Assembly: GCF_002514725.1 (NCBI RefSeq)
Contig: NZ_NTLB01000001.1
Location: 1,205,569-1,269,568 of the forward strand
Source of the DNA: Mangrovitalea sediminis
GTDB taxonomy: Bacteria; Pseudomonadota; Gammaproteobacteria; Pseudomonadales; Oleiphilaceae
Reading direction: 5' to 3'
Length of the DNA: 64,000 nt
Of the stretch, positions 46,892 to 56,071 are shown one piece after another. Position numbers and translations under genes: made by a program. The notes under the pieces were generated by a model, which saw only the letters and a list, made by a program, of their open reading frames with translations, did no database searches and had not been told where the DNA came from. The first letter of the stretch is position 1. Each line of letters opens with the position of its first letter.

Positions 46892-49567
46892 ATGGTGGAA
46901 ATCGATCTGCGTGAGCTGCTGCAGCGCACAACCTCTCTCTTTCGTCAGACGTTGGAAAATGCGTCCGGTCTTGCCATGCACCTTCAGCATTTCCAGATCG
47001 AGCCGGAGCATTGCCTGATCAAGGCGCTGGAGCTGTCCGATACGGAATTCAGCGTCATCGTCGATGAACTCAATCTCGACCGCAACCAACTGACCCGCCG
47101 ACTGACCGATGCCATCCAGCGGATGCGTAGCGGTAATGGGCGGGGGCCGGGCTTCGCGCCGGCCATGGTGGACGCCTTTACCAATGGTTGGCTGATTGCC
47201 AGCGCCGAGCTGGGCGCCAATCGCATCAGCTCGGGCCACTTTTTTGCCGGCCTGATGCGGGACAAGCGTCTGCGTGGCCAGCTGGTGCAGAACGTGCCCG
47301 AGCTTGAACCGATCGGCAGTGATCGCGTGATGCTGGCGCTGAAGCGCATCGCCGGCAAGACGGTGGAGAGCCGCGAAGCGAGTCTCGGTGCGGCCGTATC
47401 CGCTGGCAAGGGCGAGGCGCCGAATACCGACCGGCCGGGTGCCGGCAATTCTGCCCTGGCCCGCTTCACCGTTAATCTGGTGGAGCGCGCCCAGCAGGGT
47501 CAGATCGATGCGGTGCTTGGCCGTGACGCCGAAATTCGCCAATGTATCGATATCCTGTCCCGCCGTCGCCAGAACAACCCGATATTGACGGGCGAGGCCG
47601 GCGTCGGCAAAACGGCCGTCGTCGAAGGCTTGGCGCTACGGATTGCCAATAATGACGTGCCGGAATCGTTGCAGGGTGTGGCGCTGCACAGCCTGGACCT
47701 GGGTCTTTTGCAGGCCGGTGCCAGCATGAAGGGCGAATTCGAGCAGCGGCTGAAATCGGTGGTGGAAGAGGTCAAGGCCTCCTCGACACCGATCATCCTG
47801 TTTATCGACGAAGCCCACACCCTGATCGGCGCAGGTGGCAAGGAAGGCCAGGGTGACGCGGCCAACCTGCTGAAACCGGCATTGGCGCGTGGTGAGCTGC
47901 GGACTATCGCTGCCACGACCTGGGCGGAGTACAAGAAGTACTTTGAGCGCGATCCCGCCCTGACCCGCCGCTTCCAGGTGGTTAAGGTCGAGGAGCCCGA
48001 AGAGCAGGTTGCCATCGAGATGATGCGCGGTATTGCCGACGGTCTCGCCGCGCACCATGGCGTGCGCATTCAGGACGATGCCATCGTTCAGGCGGTTCGT
48101 CTGTCGGCGCGTTATATTCCCGGACGCCAGTTGCCGGACAAGGCGGTGAGTCTGCTGGATACCGCGTCCGCCCGGGTGGCGCTCAGCCAGAGTTCCACCC
48201 CTGCCCAGCTCGAAGACGTTCGTCGCCGCGCTGAGCAGGTGGCGACTGCGATTCGCCTGCTGGGACAGGAGAACCTGGCCAGCGGCGAGCACGATGAACG
48301 TCTGGAGGAACTGCGCGAGGAAGAAGCCCGCCTGACGGAAGAGGCCGAGCAATTGGAGATCCGTTGGCAGCAGGAAAAGGCGCTGGTCGAACAGATCCTC
48401 AAGCTGCGTGAAACCCTGGAGGCGGATGGCCCCGAACACGCCGACCTGGCCTCCCGCCGGGAGTCCCTGCGTGAACTGGAAAACCAGTTGGCCGACCTGC
48501 AGGGTGAACAGCCCCTGGTCACACCTTCGGTCGGCGGCCAGGCTGTCGCGGAAATCGTTGCCAACTGGACCGGCATACCGGTCGGCAAGATGCTGGGCGA
48601 TGAGATCAAGGGCATTCTGGACTTGCGCTCCAGGCTCGAACAGCGGGTGATCGGCCAGTCCCATGCGCTGGAGGCCATTGCCCAGTCGATCCGTACGTCG
48701 CGGGCCGGCCTGACCGATCCGCGCAAGCCGATCGGTGTTTTCCTGATGGTCGGTACCTCCGGTGTGGGAAAGACGGAAACAGCGCTGACACTGGCCGATG
48801 CGCTGTTCGGCGGCGAGCAGAATCTCACCGTGATCAACATGTCGGAGTTCAAGGAAGAGCATAAGGTCTCCATGCTGTTGGGCTCGCCTCCTGGCTACGT
48901 GGGTTACGGCGAGGGTGGCGTGTTGACCGAGGCGGCCCGGCGCAAGCCATACTCCGTCATCCTGCTCGACGAGATGGAAAAGGCTCATCCGGGTGTTCAG
49001 GACGTGTTCTACAACCTGTTCGACAAAGGCACGATCAAGGATGGTGAAGGTCGCGATATCGACTTCCGCAACACCGTCATCATCATGACCTCGAACGCGG
49101 GCGAGGACGCCATCCGCGCCATCGTCTCCCAGAGTGAAACCCGGCCGGAGCCGGATGTCCTGCTCGACAGCATGCGCCATGAATTGCTCAAGCACTTCAA
49201 GCCGGCTTTCCTGGGGCGGGCCAACGTCATCGCCTATTACCCGCTGGACGACGAGAACCTGATGCAGATCGCGAATCTGGCCATGAAGCGTATCGAGCGG
49301 CGCGTCTCCAGCCATTATGGCGCCGGGTTTACCTGGGGTGACGATGTCGTCCTGCACGTGGTGGCGCGCTCCCAGGAGGTGGATACCGGGGCCCGTAACA
49401 TCGAGCACATCCTGAACCGGACGCTGTTGCCGGACCTGTCGGCCCAGTGTCTGGCGCGCATGGCCGACGGCGAAAGCGTCGACCATATCCATATCGACGT
49501 GGATGCTGACGGCAACTTCCTGTACCAGTTCAATGCGGCGCCTGCGCTGGCTCAAGAAGGTGCCTGA
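46892..49567 (+). CDS. tssH: T6SS sheath disassembly ATPase TssH (ClpV)
   Basis: An 891-residue AAA+ ClpV. The N-domain (about 1-160; LRELLQRTTSLFRQTLENASGLAMHLQHFQIEPEH) is followed by D1 with Walker A GEAGVGKTAVVEG and the ERDPALTRRFQVV segment, a middle coiled region, and D2 with GTSGVGKTETALTLADAL. ClpV recycles contracted TssBC sheath by threading TssC. A start at 46892 (AGGAAG upstream) fits ClpV N-termini. A 113-bp gap separates it from tssG; the next gene follows after eight bp. C-terminus carries GARNIEHILNRTLLPDLS, as in ClpV. Confidence 0.97.
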   Translation: MVEIDLRELLQRTTSLFRQTLENASGLAMHLQHFQIEPEHCLIKALELSDTEFSVIVDELNLDRNQLTRRLTDAIQRMRSGNGRGPGFAPAMVDAFTNGWLIASAELGANRISSGHFFAGLMRDKRLRGQLVQNVPELEPIGSDRVMLALKRIAGKTVESREASLGAAVSAGKGEAPNTDRPGAGNSALARFTVNLVERAQQGQIDAVLGRDAEIRQCIDILSRRRQNNPILTGEAGVGKTAVVEGLALRIANNDVPESLQGVALHSLDLGLLQAGASMKGEFEQRLKSVVEEVKASSTPIILFIDEAHTLIGAGGKEGQGDAANLLKPALARGELRTIAATTWAEYKKYFERDPALTRRFQVVKVEEPEEQVAIEMMRGIADGLAAHHGVRIQDDAIVQAVRLSARYIPGRQLPDKAVSLLDTASARVALSQSSTPAQLEDVRRRAEQVATAIRLLGQENLASGEHDERLEELREEEARLTEEAEQLEIRWQQEKALVEQILKLRETLEADGPEHADLASRRESLRELENQLADLQGEQPLVTPSVGGQAVAEIVANWTGIPVGKMLGDEIKGILDLRSRLEQRVIGQSHALEAIAQSIRTSRAGLTDPRKPIGVFLMVGTSGVGKTETALTLADALFGGEQNLTVINMSEFKEEHKVSMLLGSPPGYVGYGEGGVLTEAARRKPYSVILLDEMEKAHPGVQDVFYNLFDKGTIKDGEGRDIDFRNTVIIMTSNAGEDAIRAIVSQSETRPEPDVLLDSMRHELLKHFKPAFLGRANVIAYYPLDDENLMQIANLAMKRIERRVSSHYGAGFTWGDDVVLHVVARSQEVDTGARNIEHILNRTLLPDLSAQCLARMADGESVDHIHIDVDADGNFLYQFNAAPALAQEGA

Positions 49568-49575
49568 GCAGGGAT

Positions 49576-50280
49576 ATGGCAAGAAAAGCACGTTTTAACC
49601 TGCGGGGTTTCCCCCACTACATCCTGCAGCGCAGCAGCAATAGCCTGCCGTGCTTCTTCGATGACGAGGACTACCAGTTCTTCCTGGAGTCCCTGCGAAC
49701 GGCTGCGGCACATTATCAGTGCCGCCTGCATGCCTATGCATTGTTGCCCGGCGAGATTCACCTGCTGGTCACGCCGGAAATCGAAAGCGGCCTGCCGCAG
49801 ATGATGCAGTCCCTGGGGCGCCGCTATGTGCAGCGGATCAATCACCGCTATCACCGTAGCGGTTCCCTGTGGGATGGGCGTTATAAGTCGAGTGTGATCG
49901 ACTCCGGCGCCTACTTGCTGACCTGCTACCGCTATATCGAGTCGCTGCCGCGCCGGCGGGGTTTCTGTTCCACGGAGAGTAACTATCCCTGGACCAGTCA
50001 TGCCTTTCATGCCGATGTCGATGCGGACAACGACATGCCGGGTTTACTGTCCGAGCATGCGATCTACAAGGAGTTGGGTTCATCCTCGGACGAGCGACGG
50101 GAGGCTTATCAGGACCTGCTCAAATATGAGTTGGCGCCCTGGCTGATCCGGCACATCGAGGAAACGGTGCAGCAGGAACTGGCGCTGGGCGGCGACCGTT
50201 TCCTGTATGAACTGGAAAGCATGGTGGATCGCCCGGTAAGACCGCTGAAACGGGGGCGGCCGCCGAAAGAGAAATCCTAA
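49576..50280 (+). CDS. Y1/REP-associated transposase-like protein, degenerate HUH
   Basis: A 234-residue protein of the Y1_Tnp / REP-associated tyrosine transposase (RAYT) type: MARKARFNLRGFPHYI, DDEDYQFFLESL, LLPGEIHLLVTP, GSLWDGRYKSSVIDSGAYLL, CYRYIESLPRR are its typical blocks. In active members the HUH motif reads NHxH; here GEIH puts Glu60 in place of the first His, so metal binding and nicking are likely lost. A basic C-terminal tail ends RGRPPKEKS. Eight bases separate it from tssH, so it is probably translated with the T6SS operon. No flanking REP or terminal repeats were seen. It may be a domesticated DNA-binding regulator (inference). Confidence 0.82.
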   Translation: MARKARFNLRGFPHYILQRSSNSLPCFFDDEDYQFFLESLRTAAAHYQCRLHAYALLPGEIHLLVTPEIESGLPQMMQSLGRRYVQRINHRYHRSGSLWDGRYKSSVIDSGAYLLTCYRYIESLPRRRGFCSTESNYPWTSHAFHADVDADNDMPGLLSEHAIYKELGSSSDERREAYQDLLKYELAPWLIRHIEETVQQELALGGDRFLYELESMVDRPVRPLKRGRPPKEKS

Positions 50281-50309
50281 GCGGACGCAGCACAGAAAAG
50301 AGTAGACGG

Positions 50310-50423
50310 ATGGCAAGCATTTTGACGGAGCAAGAGCTGCAAAAGTCCATCGGTTCGGTATGGGACGAAACCCTGCAGCGTTACTGGGAAGTGACCGACG
50401 TGCTGCTGATGGATTTCGAATAG
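50310..50423 (+). CDS. 37-residue ORF at the T6SS operon end
   Basis: A short frame starts 29 bases after the transposase-like gene and ends with TAG. The peptide begins MASILTEQELQKSIG and is acidic (net negative, helix-prone, ends with DFE). The ribosome binding site is weak (agtagacgg). I do not recognise it. It stops four bases before the convergent AraC gene. It may be a real microprotein or the 5' remnant of a deleted gene. Confidence 0.4.
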   Translation: MASILTEQELQKSIGSVWDETLQRYWEVTDVLLMDFE

Positions 50424-50426
50424 GCC

Positions 50427-51476
50427 TCAGTCGATGCTTCTCTTGGGGCGGGGCCGGCTTTGTTGGCGCAGCTCGCTGGGAGAGAAGCCTTTTCGCTTGC
50501 GGAAGGCTCTGGCAAAACTGCTGTTGTTGGTAAAGCCAGCGGCATAGGCAATCTGGCTGACTGTCCGGGGACTGTTCAGCAGCAGGAATTCCGCGTAGTC
50601 GATACGAACCTCATGGGTAAGCTGCTTGAAGGAACGCCCCTCCCGCTGCAGGCGTCGCCCCAGGGTCCGGCTCGACATGTTGAGTCCCGCTGCCATGTCT
50701 TCCACGCCCAGATACCGGTTATCGTGGAGCGCCCGTCGCAACCGCTCCCTTACCTGTGCGGTAAACGATTCCGGGTGGTCCAGCCCGGCAATCTGCCATT
50801 CCAACTGCTGACGAAACTGCTCCATCGTGATGCGATTGGATGTGGTCAACGAGAAGCTCAGGTGCCGCTTGGGGATGACGATCTTGTCGCGGGGACAGCC
50901 GAAAAAAAGGCCGTCAGGGTCTGCAAAGGAAGCATAGGCTTCTGCCGGAAAGCGAGCCTGGTGGCGTAAGTGAATCTCCAGCAGCCGCGTGGTGGGACGC
51001 ACATAGCGACGAATGCTATTGAAGGCGCCGAGCAGGACTTCTGTCAGATCCTCGGCCATGTCTCCCGGATCACAGCGTGGTTGAAAGAGCATATGCATCT
51101 TGTCGCCGTGGGTTTCGCAGGCAATATCGTAAGCGGGCATAACCACCGGGTAGAAACGAAGCGCCGCTTCCAGCGCCGCCTGCAGATTCGGGGAAGTGAG
51201 GATGACAATGCCCAGGGTGCCGTGTGCGGTAACCGGGAGATGCTCCAGCAACTGAGCCGCCAGCGGAATCCGGGGATCGGCGACTTCCCGGCTCAGGGCC
51301 ATCAGCGCCTGTAACTGCGAACCGCTGATTCCTGTGCCGCTTGCCGGGCGTAGATCGCGGGTCAGGCCGCAACGCTGGGCGTAGCTCTCCAGCCGCTTTC
51401 CCCGGTCCCGCAGGAAGGCGGCAAAGACGTCGAGGTACTGCGAAGGAAAGCGAAATTGGTCAATAGTATGGGACAT
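50427..51476 (-). CDS. AraC family transcriptional regulator
   Basis: A 349-residue AraC/XylS-type activator. The N-terminal ~220 residues form the Arabinose_bd-like ligand domain (LGIVILTSPNLQAALEAALRFYPVV). The C-terminal ~100 residues carry two HTH motifs: LGVEDMAAGLNMSSRTLGRRLQREG and VSQIAYAAGFTNNSSFARAFRKRKGFSPSELR. It is divergent from the ferredoxin-reductase/diiron operon with 182 bp between, so it probably controls that pair. ATG 51476 chosen; an upstream TTG adds eight residues. Such regulators often sense fatty acids or hydrophobic compounds; ligand here unknown. Confidence 0.92.
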   Translation of the reverse strand: MSHTIDQFRFPSQYLDVFAAFLRDRGKRLESYAQRCGLTRDLRPASGTGISGSQLQALMALSREVADPRIPLAAQLLEHLPVTAHGTLGIVILTSPNLQAALEAALRFYPVVMPAYDIACETHGDKMHMLFQPRCDPGDMAEDLTEVLLGAFNSIRRYVRPTTRLLEIHLRHQARFPAEAYASFADPDGLFFGCPRDKIVIPKRHLSFSLTTSNRITMEQFRQQLEWQIAGLDHPESFTAQVRERLRRALHDNRYLGVEDMAAGLNMSSRTLGRRLQREGRSFKQLTHEVRIDYAEFLLLNSPRTVSQIAYAAGFTNNSSFARAFRKRKGFSPSELRQQSRPRPKRSID

Positions 51477-51658
51477 GCCAGCCTGGAGATTGTCAGACAA
51501 TTTTCTCTACAGCATAAAAGAAGGTAGCTCAAAAGAGAACGTTAAGGTGTCCGGAAATGCACAGTGGTTGACCTCTGCAGTTCAGGCCTCCCTCCTAGAC
51601 TGACCTCATTAACGGCCTTCCCGCGAGGGGCGGCCCCAGCGATGAGGGAGTGAAGCCG

Positions 51659-52807
51659 GTGCCGAACACTATTCTGGGCAGTCTGCTTGGTTGGGTGTAT
51701 CGCGACGAAGTGTCGCGCATCCACATGCGCAGAGATCAGGAACGCCTTCAACGTGCTGCCAACCGCCGGGCCTGGGGACAAATCAGTCGTCATCATTCCA
51801 GTGTGGCGCGACCGGTCAGGGTGGAACGCATCGAGCGGGAAACCCCCGACACCTTGTCGCTGTACCTTCGTGCCGAAGACGCTGCGCCGGTGAATTACCG
51901 GGCCGGCCAGTTCCTCACCTGCTGTTTCGTCGTCGATGGGGAGGAGCGGCGGCGGGCATACTCGCTATCGGCACCGGCGGAACATGGGCTTCTGCGGATT
52001 ACTGTGAAACGCCTGCCTGAAGGCCGGGTATCGGCCTTTATCCACGAGTCGCTCAAGGTGGGCGATCGCTTTCGTATCCTGGGTCCCAGCGGTGATTTCG
52101 TGCTGACCCCGGATATTCATCAGGCTGTATTCATTGCGGCTGGCGCCGGTATCACGCCGATCCGTGGGCTGCTGGAAGCTTTGCTGCAGCGTGAAGGTGA
52201 CGCGCGGGTGACCCTGATCTATGCCAGTCGCGACGAGGACAGCATCATCTTCCGTGACGAACTGGATGCCTTGTCCCGATCCCATCCTGCGCTGACCCTG
52301 CATTACGTGCTGTCCCAGCCCGGTAAGGGCTGGGAGGGGCTGCGTGGGCGGCTGGAGGAGACGCGCCTGTCGGCGTTGTTGAACGGCCTGGATGACGGTG
52401 GGCGTACGCACTTTTTCCTCTGTGGTCCGGAGGGCTTCCTGGCCATGGCTGAACAGAGCCTCAGGGCGCTGTCGGTGGCGCCGGACCATTGGCACGAAGA
52501 GCATTTCCGGGCCGCCGCCGAGTCGACGGCGGCCCGTCCGACCGAGGCTCAGACGGTGCACTTCGAGAAAAGCGGCCGCACTGTCGAGGTCGCTCCCGGT
52601 CAGTCCTTGCTGGAGGCAGGACTCTCCGCCGGGTTGCCCTTGTCCTTCAGTTGTCAGGTCGGAGGTTGCGGCCATTGCCGGGTCAGGATCATCGACGGCG
52701 ATGTGGTCAGCGACCAGCCCAACAGCCTGTCGCCGGAAGAATACCGCCAGGGCTATCGCCTGGCTTGTCTGTCCTATCCCTGTAATGAAACCCGGGTGGA
52801 TGCCTGA
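51659..52807 (+). CDS. ferredoxin reductase with C-terminal [2Fe-2S] domain
   Basis: A 382-residue iron-sulfur flavoprotein. It contains the FAD motif RAYSLSAP (99-106), the NAD(P)H-binding IAAGAGITPIRG and FLCGPEGFL, and a plant-type [2Fe-2S] domain at the end with Cys332, Cys337, Cys340 and Cys370 (C-x4-C-x2-C-x29-C). It passes electrons from NAD(P)H to an oxygenase. The N-terminal ~40 residues (MPNTILGSLLGWVYRDE) are an extra segment found in desaturase/hydroxylase-associated reductases. A GTG at 51659, eight bases after GAGGGAG, is preferred; GTG at 51650 overlaps that site. The diiron gene follows after 18 bp. Confidence 0.9.
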   Translation: MPNTILGSLLGWVYRDEVSRIHMRRDQERLQRAANRRAWGQISRHHSSVARPVRVERIERETPDTLSLYLRAEDAAPVNYRAGQFLTCCFVVDGEERRRAYSLSAPAEHGLLRITVKRLPEGRVSAFIHESLKVGDRFRILGPSGDFVLTPDIHQAVFIAAGAGITPIRGLLEALLQREGDARVTLIYASRDEDSIIFRDELDALSRSHPALTLHYVLSQPGKGWEGLRGRLEETRLSALLNGLDDGGRTHFFLCGPEGFLAMAEQSLRALSVAPDHWHEEHFRAAAESTAARPTEAQTVHFEKSGRTVEVAPGQSLLEAGLSAGLPLSFSCQVGGCGHCRVRIIDGDVVSDQPNSLSPEEYRQGYRLACLSYPCNETRVDA

Positions 52808-52825
52808 GTCGCCGAGGAGATCGTC

Positions 52826-54004
52826 ATGCTACTGGATAAAATGCTCGAAGGGGTGCCACCACATGCCCGCAACCGGGTCGAAGCGACGCTGGAAAACGTC
52901 TCGGTCATGATGCAGGTGAAAAATCGCAAGGTGGCCACCTCCATGGCGCCGTCGGCAATGCGCGGCCTGTTCCTGCGCCAGGGAAAGAAACAGGATGCAG
53001 TGAAGATGCCGGCCCGGCACGATGCGTATTTCGACCTGCAATACGGCCTGGATTTTCCGGAGATGAATGCCCTCTATCGGCGTGCCGTCGCCAACCAGTG
53101 GGATGGTGACCGGGATCTGGACTGGTCCACCGATGTCGATCCGATGAACCCCGAGGTCCCCATCGTCAATCCGGATTTCCTGCCCTTTGAAGGGCTGCAC
53201 GAGTATGGCATCAAGCTCAATGACAAGGAAAAAGCCGAGTCCAACTACAACATGGTGTGCTGGTTCCTGAGCCAGTTCATGCACGGCGAGCAGGGGGCGC
53301 TGTATGCCTCTGCCCAGGTCACCGAGTCCGTGAAGTGGATGGACGGCAAGTTCTATGGCGCCACACAGGTGATGGACGAAGGCCGTCATCTCGAGGTCTT
53401 CCTGCGCTATCTGGATACCAAGCTGGAAAAGATGTATCCGATCAACGACAACCTGTTCGTGATCATCGATGACCTGCTGACCGACGCCCGCTGGGATATC
53501 AAGTTCCTCGGCATGCAGATCATGATCGAGGGGCTGGCATTGGGCGCTTTCAGCACGCTGCACAACAATACGCGGGAGCCCCTGCTGCGGCAGTTACTGC
53601 GTTACGTGATCCAGGACGAGGCGCGTCATGTGCACTACGGGGTGCTTGCGCTACGCGAGCACTTTCGCAATGAACTGTCAGCGGCGGAACTGCGTGAACG
53701 GGAGGATTGGGCGTTCGAGGTCGCGCTGTTGATGCGAAACCGCTTTATGGGGCACGAAGTCTATGAAGAGATGTACGAAGGCTTGATGACTCGGCGCCAG
53801 TGGAACCGCTTCATTCTGGAGTCGCCTGCCATGCGGCGTTTCCGGAGCCTGATGTTCAAGCGCCTGATTCCAAATCTGCAGTATATCGGGCTGCTCAGCC
53901 CGAGAATGCGCCAGCATTACGAGCAGGCGGGCCTTTGGCAATTTGTCGGCGGCAAGAATGCGTCCGAACTGACGGAGGCCGACCTGGCGGCCGACCTCAC
54001 CTGA
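52826..54004 (+). CDS. ferritin-like diiron oxygenase of unknown substrate
   Basis: A 392-residue helical protein. Two diiron half-sites are visible: Glu155 (HGEQGAL), Glu185-x2-His188 (DEGRHLE), then Glu235 (EGLALGAF) and Glu265-x2-His268 (DEARHVHYG). These six residues are the ligand set of ferritin-like carboxylate-bridged diiron oxygenases (bacterial multicomponent monooxygenase, AurF, ADO relatives). No TM helices are evident. With its upstream reductase (gap 18 bp) it forms a two-component oxygenase; reaction and substrate are not known. Assignment to AurF-like, decarbonylase-like or hydroxylase-like subgroups cannot be settled by eye. Confidence 0.88.
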   Translation: MLLDKMLEGVPPHARNRVEATLENVSVMMQVKNRKVATSMAPSAMRGLFLRQGKKQDAVKMPARHDAYFDLQYGLDFPEMNALYRRAVANQWDGDRDLDWSTDVDPMNPEVPIVNPDFLPFEGLHEYGIKLNDKEKAESNYNMVCWFLSQFMHGEQGALYASAQVTESVKWMDGKFYGATQVMDEGRHLEVFLRYLDTKLEKMYPINDNLFVIIDDLLTDARWDIKFLGMQIMIEGLALGAFSTLHNNTREPLLRQLLRYVIQDEARHVHYGVLALREHFRNELSAAELREREDWAFEVALLMRNRFMGHEVYEEMYEGLMTRRQWNRFILESPAMRRFRSLMFKRLIPNLQYIGLLSPRMRQHYEQAGLWQFVGGKNASELTEADLAADLT

Positions 54005-54235
54005 CTCTGTGAGTGGGGCGTCGTTCAGTGACAAAACCTGATCGCCGCCCCAAGACTATTGCGACATCCTCTCCTGCCCCTGTCTTCAACGGCATATCGT
54101 GAACAGCGCACCCTTCAGTTTCTTGCCTATACTTGAGCGTGAATCGCTCAGGGATCTATCGGCTCATTCCATTAAGGCATCGAAGCGGACTAAGGGGTGG
54201 TCCGTTCGAGGCAGAACTATAATAAGGATAACGTA

Positions 54236-55849
54236 GTGGTTAATTGGCATAGCGTAAAAACCCGAGTTTTGGGACTCGGCTTGGCGTTCCTCCTGCTGTT
54301 GCTGGCGCAGGCGGTCTTCATGGTGTTAACGACCCATGAATCGCTATCATCGTCCCAAAGTCTCTCTGCATTCACCCTGCAAAAACTCAATCTGGCCAAC
54401 GATGCGAAGCTGTCGGTGGTTCAGGTACAGCAATTTCTCTCCGACATCAGCGCGACCCGGGGTCAGAATGGCCTGAATGACGGGTTGGATCAGGCGAAGG
54501 CGCACGCGGCCCAGTTCAGAGAGGACATGCGCAAACTGAAGCAGATCGATCCGGATAATCAGTCCCATTACGACGATATCATTCAGGCCTTCGAGCCTTA
54601 TTTCGACATCGGTCAGAAGATGGCGAAAGTCTATGTCGATCAAGGGCCTGCCGGTGGTAACGCAATGATGCCGCAATTCGACAAGGCGGCAGGAATCCTG
54701 GGAGACCGGCTGGACAGTTTTGTCGAACAAGCCGTCAAGCAAACCCAGCTCGAAACGCTTCTGTTGAGCGAGCAGTTGCGCCTCAGCCGGAACTGGACCT
54801 TGGGGTTATCGACCTTGATGATTCTGGGATTGATGCTGTTGATCTGGATGATTTTCCGCATTATCCGTCAGTTGCCGGAAGTGACATCGGCCTTGACGCT
54901 GATTGCCAGGGGCGATCTCAGTGGCGAACCGCTGAAGGTGGTTGGTAAGGACGAGATCAGCCAGTTGGCGTCGGCAACCAATCGCATGCGCTCCGAACTC
55001 CATGGGTTGGTGGGCGGCATCCTGCAGGCGGCCGATACCCTGGTGGCTTCGGTTACCCGGCTGTCTGCCGGGCTGAATCAGGCCAGTGTGCAGCTTGACC
55101 AGCAGTCGCAGGAAACCGAGCTGGTGGCTTCCGCCATGGAAGAGCTGCAATCCAGTGTGGCCGATATTGCCGGGCACACGTCATCGGCGGCAGGTGCGGC
55201 CACCCAGGCGGACGAAAGCGTCATGAAGGGCCGCCAGGTGCTGGAACCCTTGTTGGCAGACGTCAACCGCTTGGCGAATGACATCAGCGGAACTGCAACC
55301 CTGATGAGTGAGGTCGAGCAGGAGTCCCATGAGATTGGTGGCATCCTGTCGGTGATCCAGAGTGTGGCCGAGCAGACGAATCTGTTGGCGCTGAATGCTG
55401 CCATTGAAGCGGCCCGTGCGGGAGAGACCGGGCGTGGATTTGCGGTTGTGGCGGACGAAGTTCGCGAACTGGCGGGCAAGGTCCAGTCAGCGAGCCACGA
55501 CATTCAGCGTATGATCGAGAGTCTGCAATCCCGGATCCAGAGCGCGGTTGCCTCCATGGAGGCTGGGCGGGAAACCAGCACCAAGGGGGCGGAAATGGCC
55601 AATCGGGCACAGGAAGAGTTCGACGCCATCGGCGCCGCGGTTGGCAGCCTGAATGACATGAACATCCAGGTTGCTTCGACCACCGAGGAACAGAGCGCGG
55701 TGGCGGAAGACATGAGTCGCCGTGTCCAGCAGATCAGTCTGGCATCCAGTGAGGCCGTGGCTGGCGTTGCGGAATCCAGCAAGGCCGGTGAAGCCCTGCT
55801 GCAAGAAGCTCAGGGTCTCAAGCAAATGGTGTCGCGGTTCCGCGTCTAA
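54236..55849 (+). CDS. methyl-accepting chemotaxis protein
   Basis: A 537-residue chemoreceptor: TM1 (about 10-30, [15 protein letters not shown]), a ~160-residue four-helix periplasmic sensor region, TM2 (about 200-220), HAMP-like segment and the signalling domain with [44 protein letters not shown]. The start is GTG 54236, behind AAGGA; further in-frame codons upstream (from 54197) are unlikely. The periplasmic domain shares the helical style of the chemoreceptor at 25015-26754 but not clear identity. Ligand unknown. Confidence 0.92.
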   Translation: MVNWHSVKTRVLGLGLAFLLLLLAQAVFMVLTTHESLSSSQSLSAFTLQKLNLANDAKLSVVQVQQFLSDISATRGQNGLNDGLDQAKAHAAQFREDMRKLKQIDPDNQSHYDDIIQAFEPYFDIGQKMAKVYVDQGPAGGNAMMPQFDKAAGILGDRLDSFVEQAVKQTQLETLLLSEQLRLSRNWTLGLSTLMILGLMLLIWMIFRIIRQLPEVTSALTLIARGDLSGEPLKVVGKDEISQLASATNRMRSELHGLVGGILQAADTLVASVTRLSAGLNQASVQLDQQSQETELVASAMEELQSSVADIAGHTSSAAGAATQADESVMKGRQVLEPLLADVNRLANDISGTATLMSEVEQESHEIGGILSVIQSVAEQTNLLALNAAIEAARAGETGRGFAVVADEVRELAGKVQSASHDIQRMIESLQSRIQSAVASMEAGRETSTKGAEMANRAQEEFDAIGAAVGSLNDMNIQVASTTEEQSAVAEDMSRRVQQISLASSEAVAGVAESSKAGEALLQEAQGLKQMVSRFRV

Positions 55850-55890
55850 GCGCTGGCCTGGAGGATTCAGGCTGTTTATGGATAACTGTT

Positions 55891-55919
55891 GCGGGGCCTA
55901 TCAAGGGCCCCGCTGTTGT
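55891..55919 (+). terminator. terminator of the second chemoreceptor gene
   Basis: Stem gcggggcc (55891-55898) with ggccccgc (55906-55913), seven-base loop, then tgttgt. It is 42 bases past the stop codon. The U-tract is weak. Confidence 0.7.
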
Positions 55920-56071
55920 AAGCGGATTGTCGTACCTCTCTCAAAGTTCTGATACGCTGGCGTCCCGCTGCCGGCCTCCCCTGGAAGTTAACCTCGGTCA
56001 CAGCGGCCGTATATTGACCGCCTCCCGCTGTGGGAATGCATACCCAATAGATGTCGTCCAGATGGAGCACC

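Noticed and set aside
47636..49591. 651-codon minus-strand frame opposite tssH
   Set aside because: It lies over the conserved ClpV domains, and its translation shows no domain pattern; long antisense frames are common at this GC content.
49576..50280. Functional insertion sequence of the IS200/IS605 family
   Set aside because: The HUH motif has lost a His, and no left/right end hairpins or target site were found; the gene is too tightly joined to the T6SS operon.
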